A stretch of 64,000 nt of DNA from Chitinophagales bacterium (lineage in GTDB: Bacteria > Bacteroidota > Bacteroidia > Chitinophagales > Chitinophagaceae), in contig JAFLBJ010000001.1 in the NCBI GenBank assembly GCA_017303415.1, positions 1,116,001-1,180,000 of the forward strand, given 5' to 3'. Both the position numbers and the translations under genes were made by a program. Below, piece after piece: positions 8,852-17,946 of the stretch (position 1 is the first letter of the stretch; the number at the start of each line of letters is the position of its first letter). The notes under the pieces are model-generated. The model was not told where the DNA came from, searched no databases, and was given only the letters and a program-made list of their open reading frames with translations.

Positions 8852-10048
8852 ATGGTACGAAGAAGAGAGTTTTTACAATTGGGTTCCCTGGCCACGGCTT
8901 CACTTTTGGTGCCGCGTTTTTTAAAGGCTTTTGACGGAAAGGCTGTTGTGCCCAAGGGTAACAGGGTATTGGTAATCTTGCAGCTCAGCGGAGGGAATGA
9001 TGGATTGAATACCGTCATTCCTACCTACAATGATATTTATTATAAGGAGCGCCCCCGGCTGGGAATTGAAAAGACCAAGGCGCTTGCTCTTTCGGATGAA
9101 GCCGGTCTTCACCCTTCACTGGTAGCCTTCAAAGGCTTGTACGATGAAGGCGAATTAGCCATCCTCAACAGTGTCGGTTATCCCAATCCGGATCGTTCCC
9201 ATTTTCGGAGCATGGATATCTGGCATAGCGCAAGCGACAGCCGCGATTATTGGAACAATGGTTGGGTGGGCAGGTATCTTGATGCGCAATGTAGTGGTTG
9301 TGATAAACCTACCTATGCTCTTGAATTGGATGATATGTTGAGCCTCGCGCTGAAGGGCGAACAAGTCAATGCCATTGCCATGCGCGATCCACGCCGGCTT
9401 TATGGTACCGCCAATGAACGTTTCTTTCGGGAAGTAATGAAGCAGCATGTAGACGAACCCGGTGAGCAACCTGTGGACTATTTATACAAGACCATGGCCA
9501 CGACGCTGTCTTCTGCCGATTATATTTTCCAGCAAAGTAAAATGAGCCCCACCAAGGCTGTTTACCCGCAAACTCAGTTAGGTACCGATCTCAAAACCAT
9601 CGCCTCCCTGATCTACTCAGATATCAACACCAAAGTATATTACCTGTCATTGGGAAGTTTTGATACCCATGTCAACCAGCAGTTTACCCAACAACGTTTA
9701 TTTACAGAAATGAACGATGCGATTGCTGCTTTTACCAAAGACCTGAAAGCCAACGGTCGTTTCGACGATGTGATGCTGATGACCTTTAGTGAATTTGGAA
9801 GAAGGGTATCACAAAATGCCAGCGGGGGTACCGATCATGGAACGGCCAACAATATGTTCTTTGTAGGTGGTGGGTTGAAGAAAAAAGGATTGATCAATGC
9901 CTTACCCGATCTCAGTGATCTGGAGGAAGGTGACCTGAAATACAAGGTGGATTTTAAATCCGTCTATGCTACAGTGTTAAATAAGTGGCTGGGAGCGGAT
10001 GACGCGGCCATCCTGAAACAATCCTATCCTCATCTTTCCTTTATTTGA
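8852..10048 (+). CDS. DUF1501 family secreted protein
   Basis: The 398-residue protein begins with a twin-arginine-type signal (MVRRREFLQLGSLATASLL), pointing to export in folded form. The DUF1501 domain relates to the alkaline phosphatase/sulfatase superfamily; LQLSGGNDGLNTVIP near the N-terminus, the DRSHF segment and FSEFGRRV followed by GGTDHGTAN near the C-terminus are the conserved parts. The substrate of these proteins is unknown. It pairs with the upstream DUF1800 gene, a very common arrangement in Bacteroidota and Planctomycetota. Its stop lies only 8 bases from the end of the convergent transporter gene, with no terminator between them. Confidence 0.9.
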   Translation: MVRRREFLQLGSLATASLLVPRFLKAFDGKAVVPKGNRVLVILQLSGGNDGLNTVIPTYNDIYYKERPRLGIEKTKALALSDEAGLHPSLVAFKGLYDEGELAILNSVGYPNPDRSHFRSMDIWHSASDSRDYWNNGWVGRYLDAQCSGCDKPTYALELDDMLSLALKGEQVNAIAMRDPRRLYGTANERFFREVMKQHVDEPGEQPVDYLYKTMATTLSSADYIFQQSKMSPTKAVYPQTQLGTDLKTIASLIYSDINTKVYYLSLGSFDTHVNQQFTQQRLFTEMNDAIAAFTKDLKANGRFDDVMLMTFSEFGRRVSQNASGGTDHGTANNMFFVGGGLKKKGLINALPDLSDLEEGDLKYKVDFKSVYATVLNKWLGADDAAILKQSYPHLSFI

Positions 10049-10056
10049 CAAGCGGA

Positions 10057-11694
10057 TCAGGCAACACCTTTTTCTTTCATGACCTTGTTGAGCCAGCGCA
10101 GCATCATGAAGCAAACCAAGGCAGCACCCATGAGCAGGAAAAAATTCAACCAGAAGTAATTACTCTTATGGTCATACTTATCCCACATGGTGGCCAGAAC
10201 ACCGGATAATTTATTGCCGATCGAGGTAGAAACAAACCAGCCCCCCATCATCAGTGAGCTGATACGCAATGGGCTCAATTTGGATACAATGGAGAGCCCC
10301 ATTGGACTTAGCAATAATTCACCTACTGTGATCACTCCATAACTGGCGATGAGCCACCAGGCACTTGCTTTCTCTCCTCCGTTTTGACTCGCATAAACGG
10401 CTCCTACCATCACCAGCGCAGATAACCCGCTGATAAAAAGCCCAAACGCGATCTTGGTCGCAGTGGATGGTTCCTTGCCCTTTCGTCTGCGCCATGCAAA
10501 AAAGGAAATGATCAAGGGAGTTAAGAGGATCACCCAGCCGGGGTTGATGGATTGACTCAGATTGGTGGCCCAGAGACTGATGGATTCTTTCTCAGCGGGT
10601 TTTTTTTGCTCGGGGATGTTCTTAAAATAGGGCGGATAATTGTATTCAAAAAGGATCTTCCCATTTTCCTTTTGCAACCGGAACTGGTCATCGTACACAG
10701 GAACGGAATCTTTTGCATAAACAACCTGTTTGGCCAGGATCAGGTTATCAAATACTTTTTGTGTAGTGCCTGTCACCTGTCTGTCCGTATAGCGGTCGGC
10801 CCAGGTATTAAGGGCAGAACCATTTTGTTTAAAAACGGCCCAGAACAATATCACCACGGCAAAAATGGCCAGCAGCGCGGCAATGGGTCGCTTCTCTTCT
10901 TTTTCTGCCTTGAAATAAATGGTACTGTAAAAATATATGACAGGGATACAGGCAAAGATGAAGGCGTCCGTGGAATCGGAACCAAAGATGGTGCCCGGTA
11001 TCAACCATCCAAGCACCCCGGCCGCCACGGAAGGAGCGAGGATAAGCAACACGATCCGTGTAAAAGGCATATCACCTTCTTTCAATTCTTTTTTAACATC
11101 GTAAGACCGGTAATGGCGTAATCCAATGATATACGTGATCACTCCAATAAACATACCCACCCCCGCGGCAAAGAAGGCAGCTCCCCATCCGTAAGTGATG
11201 TACAGTACCGCGCTGATAAAATTGCAGATGAAGGCACCGATATTGATGCCCATATAAAATATATTATAGCCCTCATCCTTACGCGCCACATGTTCCGGGG
11301 TATTGTACACATTACCCAGCAATGTGGAGATATTGGGTTTAAAAAAACCATTTCCAATGATCACCAGGGTCATGGAGACATAGAGGATCGGGAGGCTATG
11401 AATGGACATCAGGCAATAGCCCAATCCCATCATCAATCCACCGGCAATGATGGATTTAGTGTATCCCAGGAAGCGGTCGGCCAGAAGCCCTCCCAGAAAA
11501 GGCGTGAGGAAAACGAGTGCGATAAATGTACCATAGAGATCAGCAGACTCCGCTTCGGTCATACCATACCCTGCCTTTACATCTTTAAGGTAAAGGGTAA
11601 AGATCCCGATCATCAGGTAGTACCCAAATCGTTCCCACATTTCAGAAAAGAAAAGAAAGGGCAGAGCTTTGGGGTGATTCTTCCACATGGACAA
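10057..11694 (-). CDS. POT/PTR family proton-dependent peptide transporter
   Basis: A 545-residue integral membrane protein with the POT signature: EMWERFGYY in the first helix, the FKPN motif of helix 4 (GNGFFKPNIS) and FYMGINIGAF in helix 5. POT carriers import di- and tripeptides with protons. Compared with typical members it has an extra soluble stretch of about 100 residues in the middle (near residues 290-370) that contains a Tyr/Pro-rich segment and probably sits outside the membrane. It is the downstream member of a tandem pair, 37 bases behind its paralogue, so the two are probably co-transcribed. Confidence 0.93.
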   Translation of the reverse strand: MSMWKNHPKALPFLFFSEMWERFGYYLMIGIFTLYLKDVKAGYGMTEAESADLYGTFIALVFLTPFLGGLLADRFLGYTKSIIAGGLMMGLGYCLMSIHSLPILYVSMTLVIIGNGFFKPNISTLLGNVYNTPEHVARKDEGYNIFYMGINIGAFICNFISAVLYITYGWGAAFFAAGVGMFIGVITYIIGLRHYRSYDVKKELKEGDMPFTRIVLLILAPSVAAGVLGWLIPGTIFGSDSTDAFIFACIPVIYFYSTIYFKAEKEEKRPIAALLAIFAVVILFWAVFKQNGSALNTWADRYTDRQVTGTTQKVFDNLILAKQVVYAKDSVPVYDDQFRLQKENGKILFEYNYPPYFKNIPEQKKPAEKESISLWATNLSQSINPGWVILLTPLIISFFAWRRRKGKEPSTATKIAFGLFISGLSALVMVGAVYASQNGGEKASAWWLIASYGVITVGELLLSPMGLSIVSKLSPLRISSLMMGGWFVSTSIGNKLSGVLATMWDKYDHKSNYFWLNFFLLMGAALVCFMMLRWLNKVMKEKGVA

Positions 11695-11731
11695 TCGTTT
11701 TGGTGAATGAATGATGAACAGTGATCAGGAT

Positions 11732-13540
11732 TTACCTTACCCCGTGCATCATTTTTTTCATCATCGGTGTTAAGGAGTACAGGAGAAGACCTGCGGCTCC
11801 ACACAGGATCACAAACAACATGAAGAAATCATACAGGCTTTTCAGTGTGAACCCGACAAACTGAGGATAACCCACCGTGACAATATTCTCCTTTTTGATC
11901 AGCTCCAATTGTTGGGCGCTGAGAGTTGTGTCTGTTGATTTTAAGATCTTTTCAAAATCAAGGTTGAATTCACGGCCCTTATCATAGTCTACAGTCGTCG
12001 CGATTTTATTCTTGGCCAAGGTAAACAGTTGGTCTGGTGTGGGATCAACTTCTTTATCCAGAATTCCTTTCAGGTTGATATTCTCTTTATCCATTTTCAC
12101 ATAGGCTTCTGTAGTTGGGGGAAGCAGGGCACCCAATACACCTGTGAGTACATAACCGCCTGCGTTTCCGAGGAACCATACACCCATGAGCAGCGAGGCA
12201 AAACGTTTGGGGGCGAGTTTGGCCACCAGGGAAAGTCCGATCGGTGACAGACAGAGTTCACCCCATGTATGCAGGAGGTAAAGGATGATCATCCAGATGA
12301 TGCCTACTTTCCCGCTAATCCCCAATCCTTTTACCTGGGTAGCGATAATAAAATAACCCAGGGCGATCAGCATAAGTCCCCAGGCCTGTTTGACCGGGGA
12401 GATGGGTTCCAGTTTTCTTTTATTCATCCAGATCCATAACAGACTGAAGGGAATGGCAAAAGCCATCACAAAGATCCCGTTGAAATTCTGAACCATGCTT
12501 GGGGGCATGGTCCAACCCAGGATGCGGGTATCGGTTTGGTTATCGGCAATAAAGGTCAGGGACGATCCTGCCTGTTCAAAGGCCCCCCAGAAGAACATCA
12601 CAAAGAAGCAGACGATATAAAGTACCCAGATCCGGTCGCGTTCTATTTTCGTGATCGTTTTATCCGATAGGATGAGATAGCCAAGGCTGATACCGGCGGC
12701 AAAAATGAAGGGATAAAGCCATTTTTTGATGACTGAATCGCCAGGGCCCGCCATCAGCAGGTGCAATCCATAGGTAGCGGCAACCAGCAATACAATGGAA
12801 ATGATGATACTGGTGGTCGTAAACTTGGCGCTTTCAGATTCTCCTTCGGGTATATCTGATTTTTTGGGCCGGCCTCCGATCGCTTCTCCCTGTGGAGTGA
12901 TAACATATTTATTTTTTAAAAAATAGAAGGAGATAGTACCAACGAACATGGCGATACCGGCAGCGAGAAATCCCCAACGGAAAGCCGACAGGTCACGCAC
13001 GCCATTGGTTTCCACATCGCCAAAGAATGGACAGATGAATTGCCCCAGGGTAGCCCCTACATTGATACCCAGGTAAAACAGGGTAAAGGCAGAGTCCAGT
13101 TTATTCTTTTGTTCTTTGGGATAAAGGCTCCCCACCATGGAAGAGATATTGGGTTTGAAGAAACCATTACCCAGGATAATGGCCAGCAAGGCCAGCCACA
13201 TGATATTCGTTGAAAGAGGCAGGTTGGTTTTGAACAAACTGCCACTAAAGAATAATAACAATTGACCAACCCCCATTGTGGCACCGCCAAGCAGAATACA
13301 ATTGCGGTTGCCCAGGTATTTATCCGATATATAACCACCCAGCATCGGGGTGAGGTAAGAAAGTCCAAGGAAACCCCCATAGATAATTGAGGCTTCCTGC
13401 TTACCCATCATTAAGGCTTCAGCCAGAAAAAGGGAAAGCAAGGCCCGCATGCCATAGAAATTGAAGCGCTCCCACATTTCTGTTGTAAACAAAACCCAAA
13501 GACCCTTCGGATGACCGGAGGTGGTTGAAGTTGAAGTCAT
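11732..13540 (-). CDS. POT/PTR family proton-dependent peptide transporter
   Basis: A 602-residue paralogue of the next gene, with EMWERFNFYGMRALL in helix 1, GNGFFKPNISSMVG in helix 4 and FYLGINVGA in helix 5. It has an insertion of about 80 charged residues near 470-560, before the last helix, that the neighbour lacks at that place. Two POT carriers in tandem probably differ in peptide preference. Together with the secreted proteases at 1-7 kb they fit a lifestyle of peptide scavenging. The start at 13540 gives a short polar tail before helix 1, as usual. Confidence 0.93.
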   Translation of the reverse strand: MTSTSTTSGHPKGLWVLFTTEMWERFNFYGMRALLSLFLAEALMMGKQEASIIYGGFLGLSYLTPMLGGYISDKYLGNRNCILLGGATMGVGQLLLFFSGSLFKTNLPLSTNIMWLALLAIILGNGFFKPNISSMVGSLYPKEQKNKLDSAFTLFYLGINVGATLGQFICPFFGDVETNGVRDLSAFRWGFLAAGIAMFVGTISFYFLKNKYVITPQGEAIGGRPKKSDIPEGESESAKFTTTSIIISIVLLVAATYGLHLLMAGPGDSVIKKWLYPFIFAAGISLGYLILSDKTITKIERDRIWVLYIVCFFVMFFWGAFEQAGSSLTFIADNQTDTRILGWTMPPSMVQNFNGIFVMAFAIPFSLLWIWMNKRKLEPISPVKQAWGLMLIALGYFIIATQVKGLGISGKVGIIWMIILYLLHTWGELCLSPIGLSLVAKLAPKRFASLLMGVWFLGNAGGYVLTGVLGALLPPTTEAYVKMDKENINLKGILDKEVDPTPDQLFTLAKNKIATTVDYDKGREFNLDFEKILKSTDTTLSAQQLELIKKENIVTVGYPQFVGFTLKSLYDFFMLFVILCGAAGLLLYSLTPMMKKMMHGVR

Positions 13541-13603
13541 ACAGCTTGTTTTGATGAATTGATCTGGATCACAATATATTAATGCTGAAAAGTAAACAAT
13601 TTC

Positions 13604-13634
13604 TTTTACTCACAAATATTTCATGTTATCTTTA
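13604..13634 (+). promoter_or_regulatory. Possible purD promoter
   Basis: TTTT at 13604-13607 and TATCTTTA at 13627-13634 are 19 bases apart, the expected spacing for a Bacteroidota -33/-7 pair. Each deviates from TTTG and TAnnTTTG by one base. The gene starts 51 bases further on. Confidence 0.4.
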
Positions 13635-13685
13635 ACAGCCTTATCCGATATTCGCAGGACGTATTAAAAAACACTTCAGTCCGTA

Positions 13686-14975
13686 ATGAAAATCTTACTG
13701 TTAGGCTCTGGCGGCCGCGAACACGCAATGGCATGGAAGATTAACCAAAGTGTTTGGGCCAATCCCCTTTTTATCGCTCCCGGCAATGCCGGTACCGCTC
13801 AATGCGGACAGAATGTCGATATCGATATTGCTGATTTTGAAGCCATCGAAAAATTTTGCCTGGATGAGGTCATCAAAATGGTGGTCGTTGGACCAGAAGA
13901 ACCCCTGGTAAACGGGCTCTATGATTATTTCCAATCCAAACCCGGGTTAAAGGATATTATGTTCATTGGTCCATCCAGAGAAGGCGCCCAATTGGAAGGA
14001 TCCAAGGCTTTTGCTAAAGCCTTTATGAAGCGGCACAATATTCCCACCGCAGCCTATCAGGAATTTACACAGGAAAATTATCAGCAGGGCATGGAGTACC
14101 TGCGGGCACATCCCTTACCTATTGTTATTAAGGCAGATGGATTAGCCGCCGGAAAGGGTGTGGCCATTTGTCAGAACCATGTAGAGGCCATGGCTGAGTT
14201 TGAATTGATGGTGAAAGAATTGAAATTCGGAGAAGCCAGCCGCAAAGTAGTAGTCGAAGAATTTTTGACCGGAATCGAACTCAGTGTTTTTGTGCTGACC
14301 GATGGGAAACACTATGTCACACTCCCGGAGGCCAAAGACTATAAACGTGCCAAAGAAGGGGATTCCGGACTGAATACCGGTGGTATGGGTGCCGTTAGCC
14401 CTGTACCCATCGCTACCCCCGGCTTTATGCATAAGGTGGAAGAAAGAGTGATCAAACCAACCATTGCCGGATTAAGCAAGGATGGGATCGATTATAAAGG
14501 GTTCATCTTCTTTGGACTGATCAATGTCAATGGTGATCCGTTTGTGATCGAATACAATTGTCGTCTGGGTGACCCCGAAACCGAAGTGGTATTGCCCAGA
14601 ATGAATAATGACCTGGTTGGATTATTTGTTGCTACAGCCCGTCAGGAATTGGATAAAGTGCGTATGGAAACAGATCCCCGTGCCGCTGCAACGGTGGTGG
14701 CCGTTAGCCGGGGCTATCCTGGCCCATATGAAAAAGGCTACGAGATCACCGGACTGGATGGAAAATACGGTAAACAATCCATGCTCTTTCATGCGGGCAC
14801 CAAGATGGAAGATGGGAAAGTGGTGACCAATGGAGGACGGGTATTCTGTGTAACCTCTTTTGGCGAAACCATCAAAGATGCCGTGGATTCCTCGCTGGAG
14901 ATACTCCATCATACACAATTCGACGGCATTTACTATCGGCGCGATATCGGCTATGAGTTTATTCCGGCTTATTAA
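13686..14975 (+). CDS. purD: Phosphoribosylamine-glycine ligase
   Basis: GAR synthetase catalyses step 2 of purine synthesis: phosphoribosylamine + glycine + ATP to GAR. The 429 residues cover the full enzyme: N-terminal GSGGREHA nucleotide-like loop, VVVGPEEPLV, the ATP-grasp core with IKADGLAAGKGV, the GGMGAVSP segment, and the RLGDPETEVVLPR metal-binding signature. The C-terminal domain ends with FDGIYYRRDIGYE. The protein is cytosolic. It is not in a purine operon here; the next gene, tryptophan dioxygenase, lies only 34 bases downstream and may share its transcript. Confidence 0.96.
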   Translation: MKILLLGSGGREHAMAWKINQSVWANPLFIAPGNAGTAQCGQNVDIDIADFEAIEKFCLDEVIKMVVVGPEEPLVNGLYDYFQSKPGLKDIMFIGPSREGAQLEGSKAFAKAFMKRHNIPTAAYQEFTQENYQQGMEYLRAHPLPIVIKADGLAAGKGVAICQNHVEAMAEFELMVKELKFGEASRKVVVEEFLTGIELSVFVLTDGKHYVTLPEAKDYKRAKEGDSGLNTGGMGAVSPVPIATPGFMHKVEERVIKPTIAGLSKDGIDYKGFIFFGLINVNGDPFVIEYNCRLGDPETEVVLPRMNNDLVGLFVATARQELDKVRMETDPRAAATVVAVSRGYPGPYEKGYEITGLDGKYGKQSMLFHAGTKMEDGKVVTNGGRVFCVTSFGETIKDAVDSSLEILHHTQFDGIYYRRDIGYEFIPAY

Positions 14976-15009
14976 GCGGATGGCTAACTTTGCGGACTAA
15001 ACGATCCTT

Positions 15010-16053
15010 ATGCCGGCCAACGATGTGCATTACCACGATTATTTGCAGCTTGATAAAATACTCAATGCCCAGTTCCCCGAAAGCATAAAAAGAGGTGAGC
15101 CGGCACATGATGAAACCCTTTTCATCATTATTCACCAGGCCTATGAACTATGGTTCAAACTCATTCATCACGAAGTAGATTCAGCCATCGGTATCCTTCG
15201 CCAACCAGAAGTGAATGACAACTCCCCGGAATTGCAAACATTGGTTCATCGTCTTCAACGTGTAGTTACTACACTCCGAGTATTGGTTCACCAAATCGAT
15301 ATCATGGAAACCATGAACCCGATGGACTTTCTTGATTTTCGGGACATGTTGCGTCCTGCCTCCGGATTTCAAAGCTGGCAGTTTAAGGAACTCGAGGCAA
15401 AACTGGGTTTGAAATTTGAGCACCGACATGGCAAGGAGTACTATGTTTCTCAACTACGACCTGAACATGTCGGGATCATCAAAAATGCGGAGGAGCAACA
15501 GTCGCTTTTACAATTGCTCAATGAATGGTTGGAGCGGATGCCATTTTTTGACCAGGCCCATAATTGGGCGGAGTTCAGGACCTCGGGTCCTGTAGAGAAA
15601 GGCATGCATCCATTCTGGCAGGAATACAAATACCGGTTGACGCAAAGTCTCGCAGAAGCGGAGAAAGGAAACCTGCAGGCCTTTGAAGAAGTTTTTTTTA
15701 ATGGAACAGATGCTGAGCGTACCTTATCTCCGGCCTCTTGCCGTGCTGCTCTCTTTATAATGTTATACAGGGGGTATCCTTTGTTGCAATTGCCCTATCA
15801 ATTATTGAATGTGTTACTGGAAATTGATGAGCAACTGAGTAACTGGCGTTACCGCCATATGAATATGGTTCACCGGATCATTGGCACCCGGATCGGCACG
15901 GGAGGAAGCACAGGGAAGGATTATTTGCGTGCCGCTGCAGACAAGCATTATATCTTTAAAGATATTGCCCGGTTAACGAGTTTTCTGATTGAGCGGAAGC
16001 GGTTACCTGAGTTGGGAGTGGAAATGGAGCGCAAGCTGGGATTTATAATTTGA
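15010..16053 (+). CDS. kynA: Tryptophan 2,3-dioxygenase
   Basis: This heme enzyme opens the indole ring of L-tryptophan to give N-formylkynurenine, the first step of the kynurenine pathway. At 347 residues it is slightly longer than many bacterial TDOs. Key residues of the family are seen: the distal His42 in HQAYELWFK, Arg111 in FRDMLRPASGFQS for the substrate carboxylate, the proximal heme ligand His283 in WRYRHMNMV, and the GTGGSTG loop at about 296-302. No other kynurenine-pathway gene is in the window. It follows purD by 34 bases. An inverted repeat after the gene separates it from the convergent barrel gene. Confidence 0.95.
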   Translation: MPANDVHYHDYLQLDKILNAQFPESIKRGEPAHDETLFIIIHQAYELWFKLIHHEVDSAIGILRQPEVNDNSPELQTLVHRLQRVVTTLRVLVHQIDIMETMNPMDFLDFRDMLRPASGFQSWQFKELEAKLGLKFEHRHGKEYYVSQLRPEHVGIIKNAEEQQSLLQLLNEWLERMPFFDQAHNWAEFRTSGPVEKGMHPFWQEYKYRLTQSLAEAEKGNLQAFEEVFFNGTDAERTLSPASCRAALFIMLYRGYPLLQLPYQLLNVLLEIDEQLSNWRYRHMNMVHRIIGTRIGTGGSTGKDYLRAAADKHYIFKDIARLTSFLIERKRLPELGVEMERKLGFII

Positions 16054-16080
16054 AGATTGGAAGATTTGACACGAATTATG

Positions 16081-16140
16081 ACGAATGAGTCGAATGACAC
16101 GAATTTTATTTAATCAATTCGTGACATTCGACTCATTCGT
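16081..16140. repeat. 25-bp inverted repeat with 9-base tandem units
   Basis: Arms 16081-16105 and 16116-16140 pair with a single mismatch. The left arm reads as GACGAATGA, GTCGAATGA, CACGAATTT, so the unit here is nine bases rather than seven. A further partial unit (GACACGAATTAT) precedes it from 16068. It lies between convergent genes (ends 16053 and 16176) and is the only terminator-like structure there. Confidence 0.8.
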
Positions 16141-16175
16141 TTCAATACGTGCTTATGGGTAAAACGTGTTAAGGC

Positions 16176-16634
16176 TTAATTGCCGAATGTATACCTCACA
16201 CCCAATCCTCCCCAGCCGCCATAGAATCCACGACCGGAACCAAATTCAATGGATGGTTGCCAGTCAAGCGAAAGGTTGATCGGGGCGTTGTTGAATTTAT
16301 AATCCAGGCCGAGCACCCCATCTACTCCGAAATAGGCACCATCGCCATATTTGGAATTATAGAAACCGACGTGGGCACCGGGTCCGATATACCACCGGAG
16401 GCCACCGGCATTGCTGATATCTCCGTGGATCTCATACAGTCCCGTAAAGCGGGCGCCCTGGCTCCAAAAATATCCGATCAGTTCGCCGGCATTTTGTTCG
16501 TTAAAAAAGTGTTTCAAGGTGATTCCACCTCCATCCCAGAACTTAACACCCAGGGCTGTGGTATAATCCTGTGCTGAGCTACGGGTAACGGATACGGTGA
16601 GAAAAATGACTGCCGCTACGATAATCTTCTTCAT
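16176..16634 (-). CDS. Small outer-membrane beta-barrel protein, 152 aa
   Basis: A signal peptide ending at SSAQ (about residue 21) is followed by alternating Gly/aromatic strands and a C-terminal strand VRYTFGN that resembles the end signal of outer-membrane barrels. About eight strands fit in the mature length, so a small OmpX/OmpA-type barrel is likely. It has no motif for enzymatic activity. Similar proteins are common, unnamed single genes in Bacteroidota. The upstream neighbour on the same strand (the MFS gene) ends 77 bases before it; no shared function is evident. Confidence 0.7.
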   Translation of the reverse strand: MKKIIVAAVIFLTVSVTRSSAQDYTTALGVKFWDGGGITLKHFFNEQNAGELIGYFWSQGARFTGLYEIHGDISNAGGLRWYIGPGAHVGFYNSKYGDGAYFGVDGVLGLDYKFNNAPINLSLDWQPSIEFGSGRGFYGGWGGLGVRYTFGN

Positions 16635-16711
16635 AATTACTGGTTTAGGTGACGAAATTAGGATGATGTAACTGGTTAATCTACCACCAATTATCCACTA
16701 TTGTGCCAAAA

Positions 16712-17875
16712 TCAGCCAATCGGGCCTGCAATTTTTTTGAAATAAAAATATATGGCGGCGATAAACGCGGCCAGTGCCGAGATAAGGAAGGGTAAGGGGC
16801 TGCCTCCGAGGCCCCAGAGCAGTCCTGCGGTACTGCTGGCAACCAGGCTGGCCAGACTTTGCCCCGAGGTGAACAAGCCGATCGCAGTTCCCGTATCAGT
16901 TTTTGGGGCAAAACGCGAAATCCACGCCTTGGCGAGTCCGTCAGTGGCCGCGGCAAAGATCCCATACAGGAAGAAGAGAAAAAGAAGCACGGGCGTGGAG
17001 TTGGACAGGGCAAAGCCGCTATAAACAACGGCAAACAGGATCAGCCCAAGCACCATCACCGGGCGGTATCCTTTTTTATCGGCCAGGGCTCCCATGGGGA
17101 AGGAAAAAAGGGCGAAAATGGCATTATAAAAAATGTATGCGCCGATCGTGAGGGTGTCACTACCAGTCACTTCCCGGGTTTTTAACAGCAAGAAGACATC
17201 GGAGCTATTAAAGAGGGCAAAGAATAGTAAACCGGCTACTAGTTTCCGATAGCCCGGGTCAGCTTTTTTCCAATACCCGAAAAAGGAGAAGAAACCTTTT
17301 CTCCCCAGGGTAGATGAAGGGGAGCGGGTTTCTTTGAGTAAAAAGAGCAAGGCAACGGCTACCAGGCCAGGTAAGAAAGCCCAATAAAACAGTGGCCGGT
17401 AATCACCCGGGAGAAAGTGAAGAAACAACAGGGCGATCAATGGCCCTGCTACCGCACCTGCCGTATCCATTCCCCTATGAAAACCAAAGACACGGGCCCT
17501 GTTTTCGGGGCTGGCCGCTGCGGAGAGCATGGCATCCCGGGCGGCCGTGCGCATTCCTTTCCCCAGACGGTCTACGGTCCGGGCACCAAATACCCAGAGC
17601 GGCCAGGCAAAAACCACCATTAATGGTTTAGAAAGCGCACTTAGCAAATATCCTCCCCGGATATAGGGTAAACGCCTTCCGGTTTCATCGCTGATTTTAC
17701 CAAAATACCCCTTGGTGATACCGGCAGTACACTCGGCCACTCCTTCCAGCAGCCCGATCAGGAATAGGGAAAACCCCAGATCCCGGAGATAAAGCGGTAC
17801 CACAGGGTACAACATTTCGCTCGCCACATCGGCGAACAGGCTCACCAGGGAAAGTATCCAGACGGTTCGCGACAT
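16712..17875 (-). CDS. MFS transporter, 12 membrane segments
   Basis: A 387-residue carrier with two groups of six hydrophobic helices. The motif DRLGKGMRTAARDAM after helix 4 and the loop with FGKISDETGRR between helices 2 and 3 match the MFS subgroup annotated as general multidrug or metabolite permeases. No substrate can be assigned. It is divergent from mreB, with 71 bases between the starts. The three glycine- and alanine-rich C-terminal helices follow the usual pattern, and the reading frame shows no defect. Confidence 0.85.
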   Translation of the reverse strand: MSRTVWILSLVSLFADVASEMLYPVVPLYLRDLGFSLFLIGLLEGVAECTAGITKGYFGKISDETGRRLPYIRGGYLLSALSKPLMVVFAWPLWVFGARTVDRLGKGMRTAARDAMLSAAASPENRARVFGFHRGMDTAGAVAGPLIALLFLHFLPGDYRPLFYWAFLPGLVAVALLFLLKETRSPSSTLGRKGFFSFFGYWKKADPGYRKLVAGLLFFALFNSSDVFLLLKTREVTGSDTLTIGAYIFYNAIFALFSFPMGALADKKGYRPVMVLGLILFAVVYSGFALSNSTPVLLFLFFLYGIFAAATDGLAKAWISRFAPKTDTGTAIGLFTSGQSLASLVASSTAGLLWGLGGSPLPFLISALAAFIAAIYFYFKKIAGPIG

Positions 17876-17891
17876 GACTTGAAGTTAATGG

Positions 17892-17922
17892 TTTGTATAT
17901 TCAAAATATTACACCAACTTTG
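17892..17922 (+). promoter_or_regulatory. mreB promoter (Bacteroidota -33/-7)
   Basis: TTTG at 17892-17895 and CAACTTTG at 17915-17922 are exactly 19 bases apart. The -7 box differs from TAnnTTTG only in its first base. The mreB ATG lies 24 bases downstream. It should drive at least mreB-mreC-mreD. Confidence 0.65.
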
Positions 17923-17946
17923 CACGCATAAATCCAACCTGAATAA

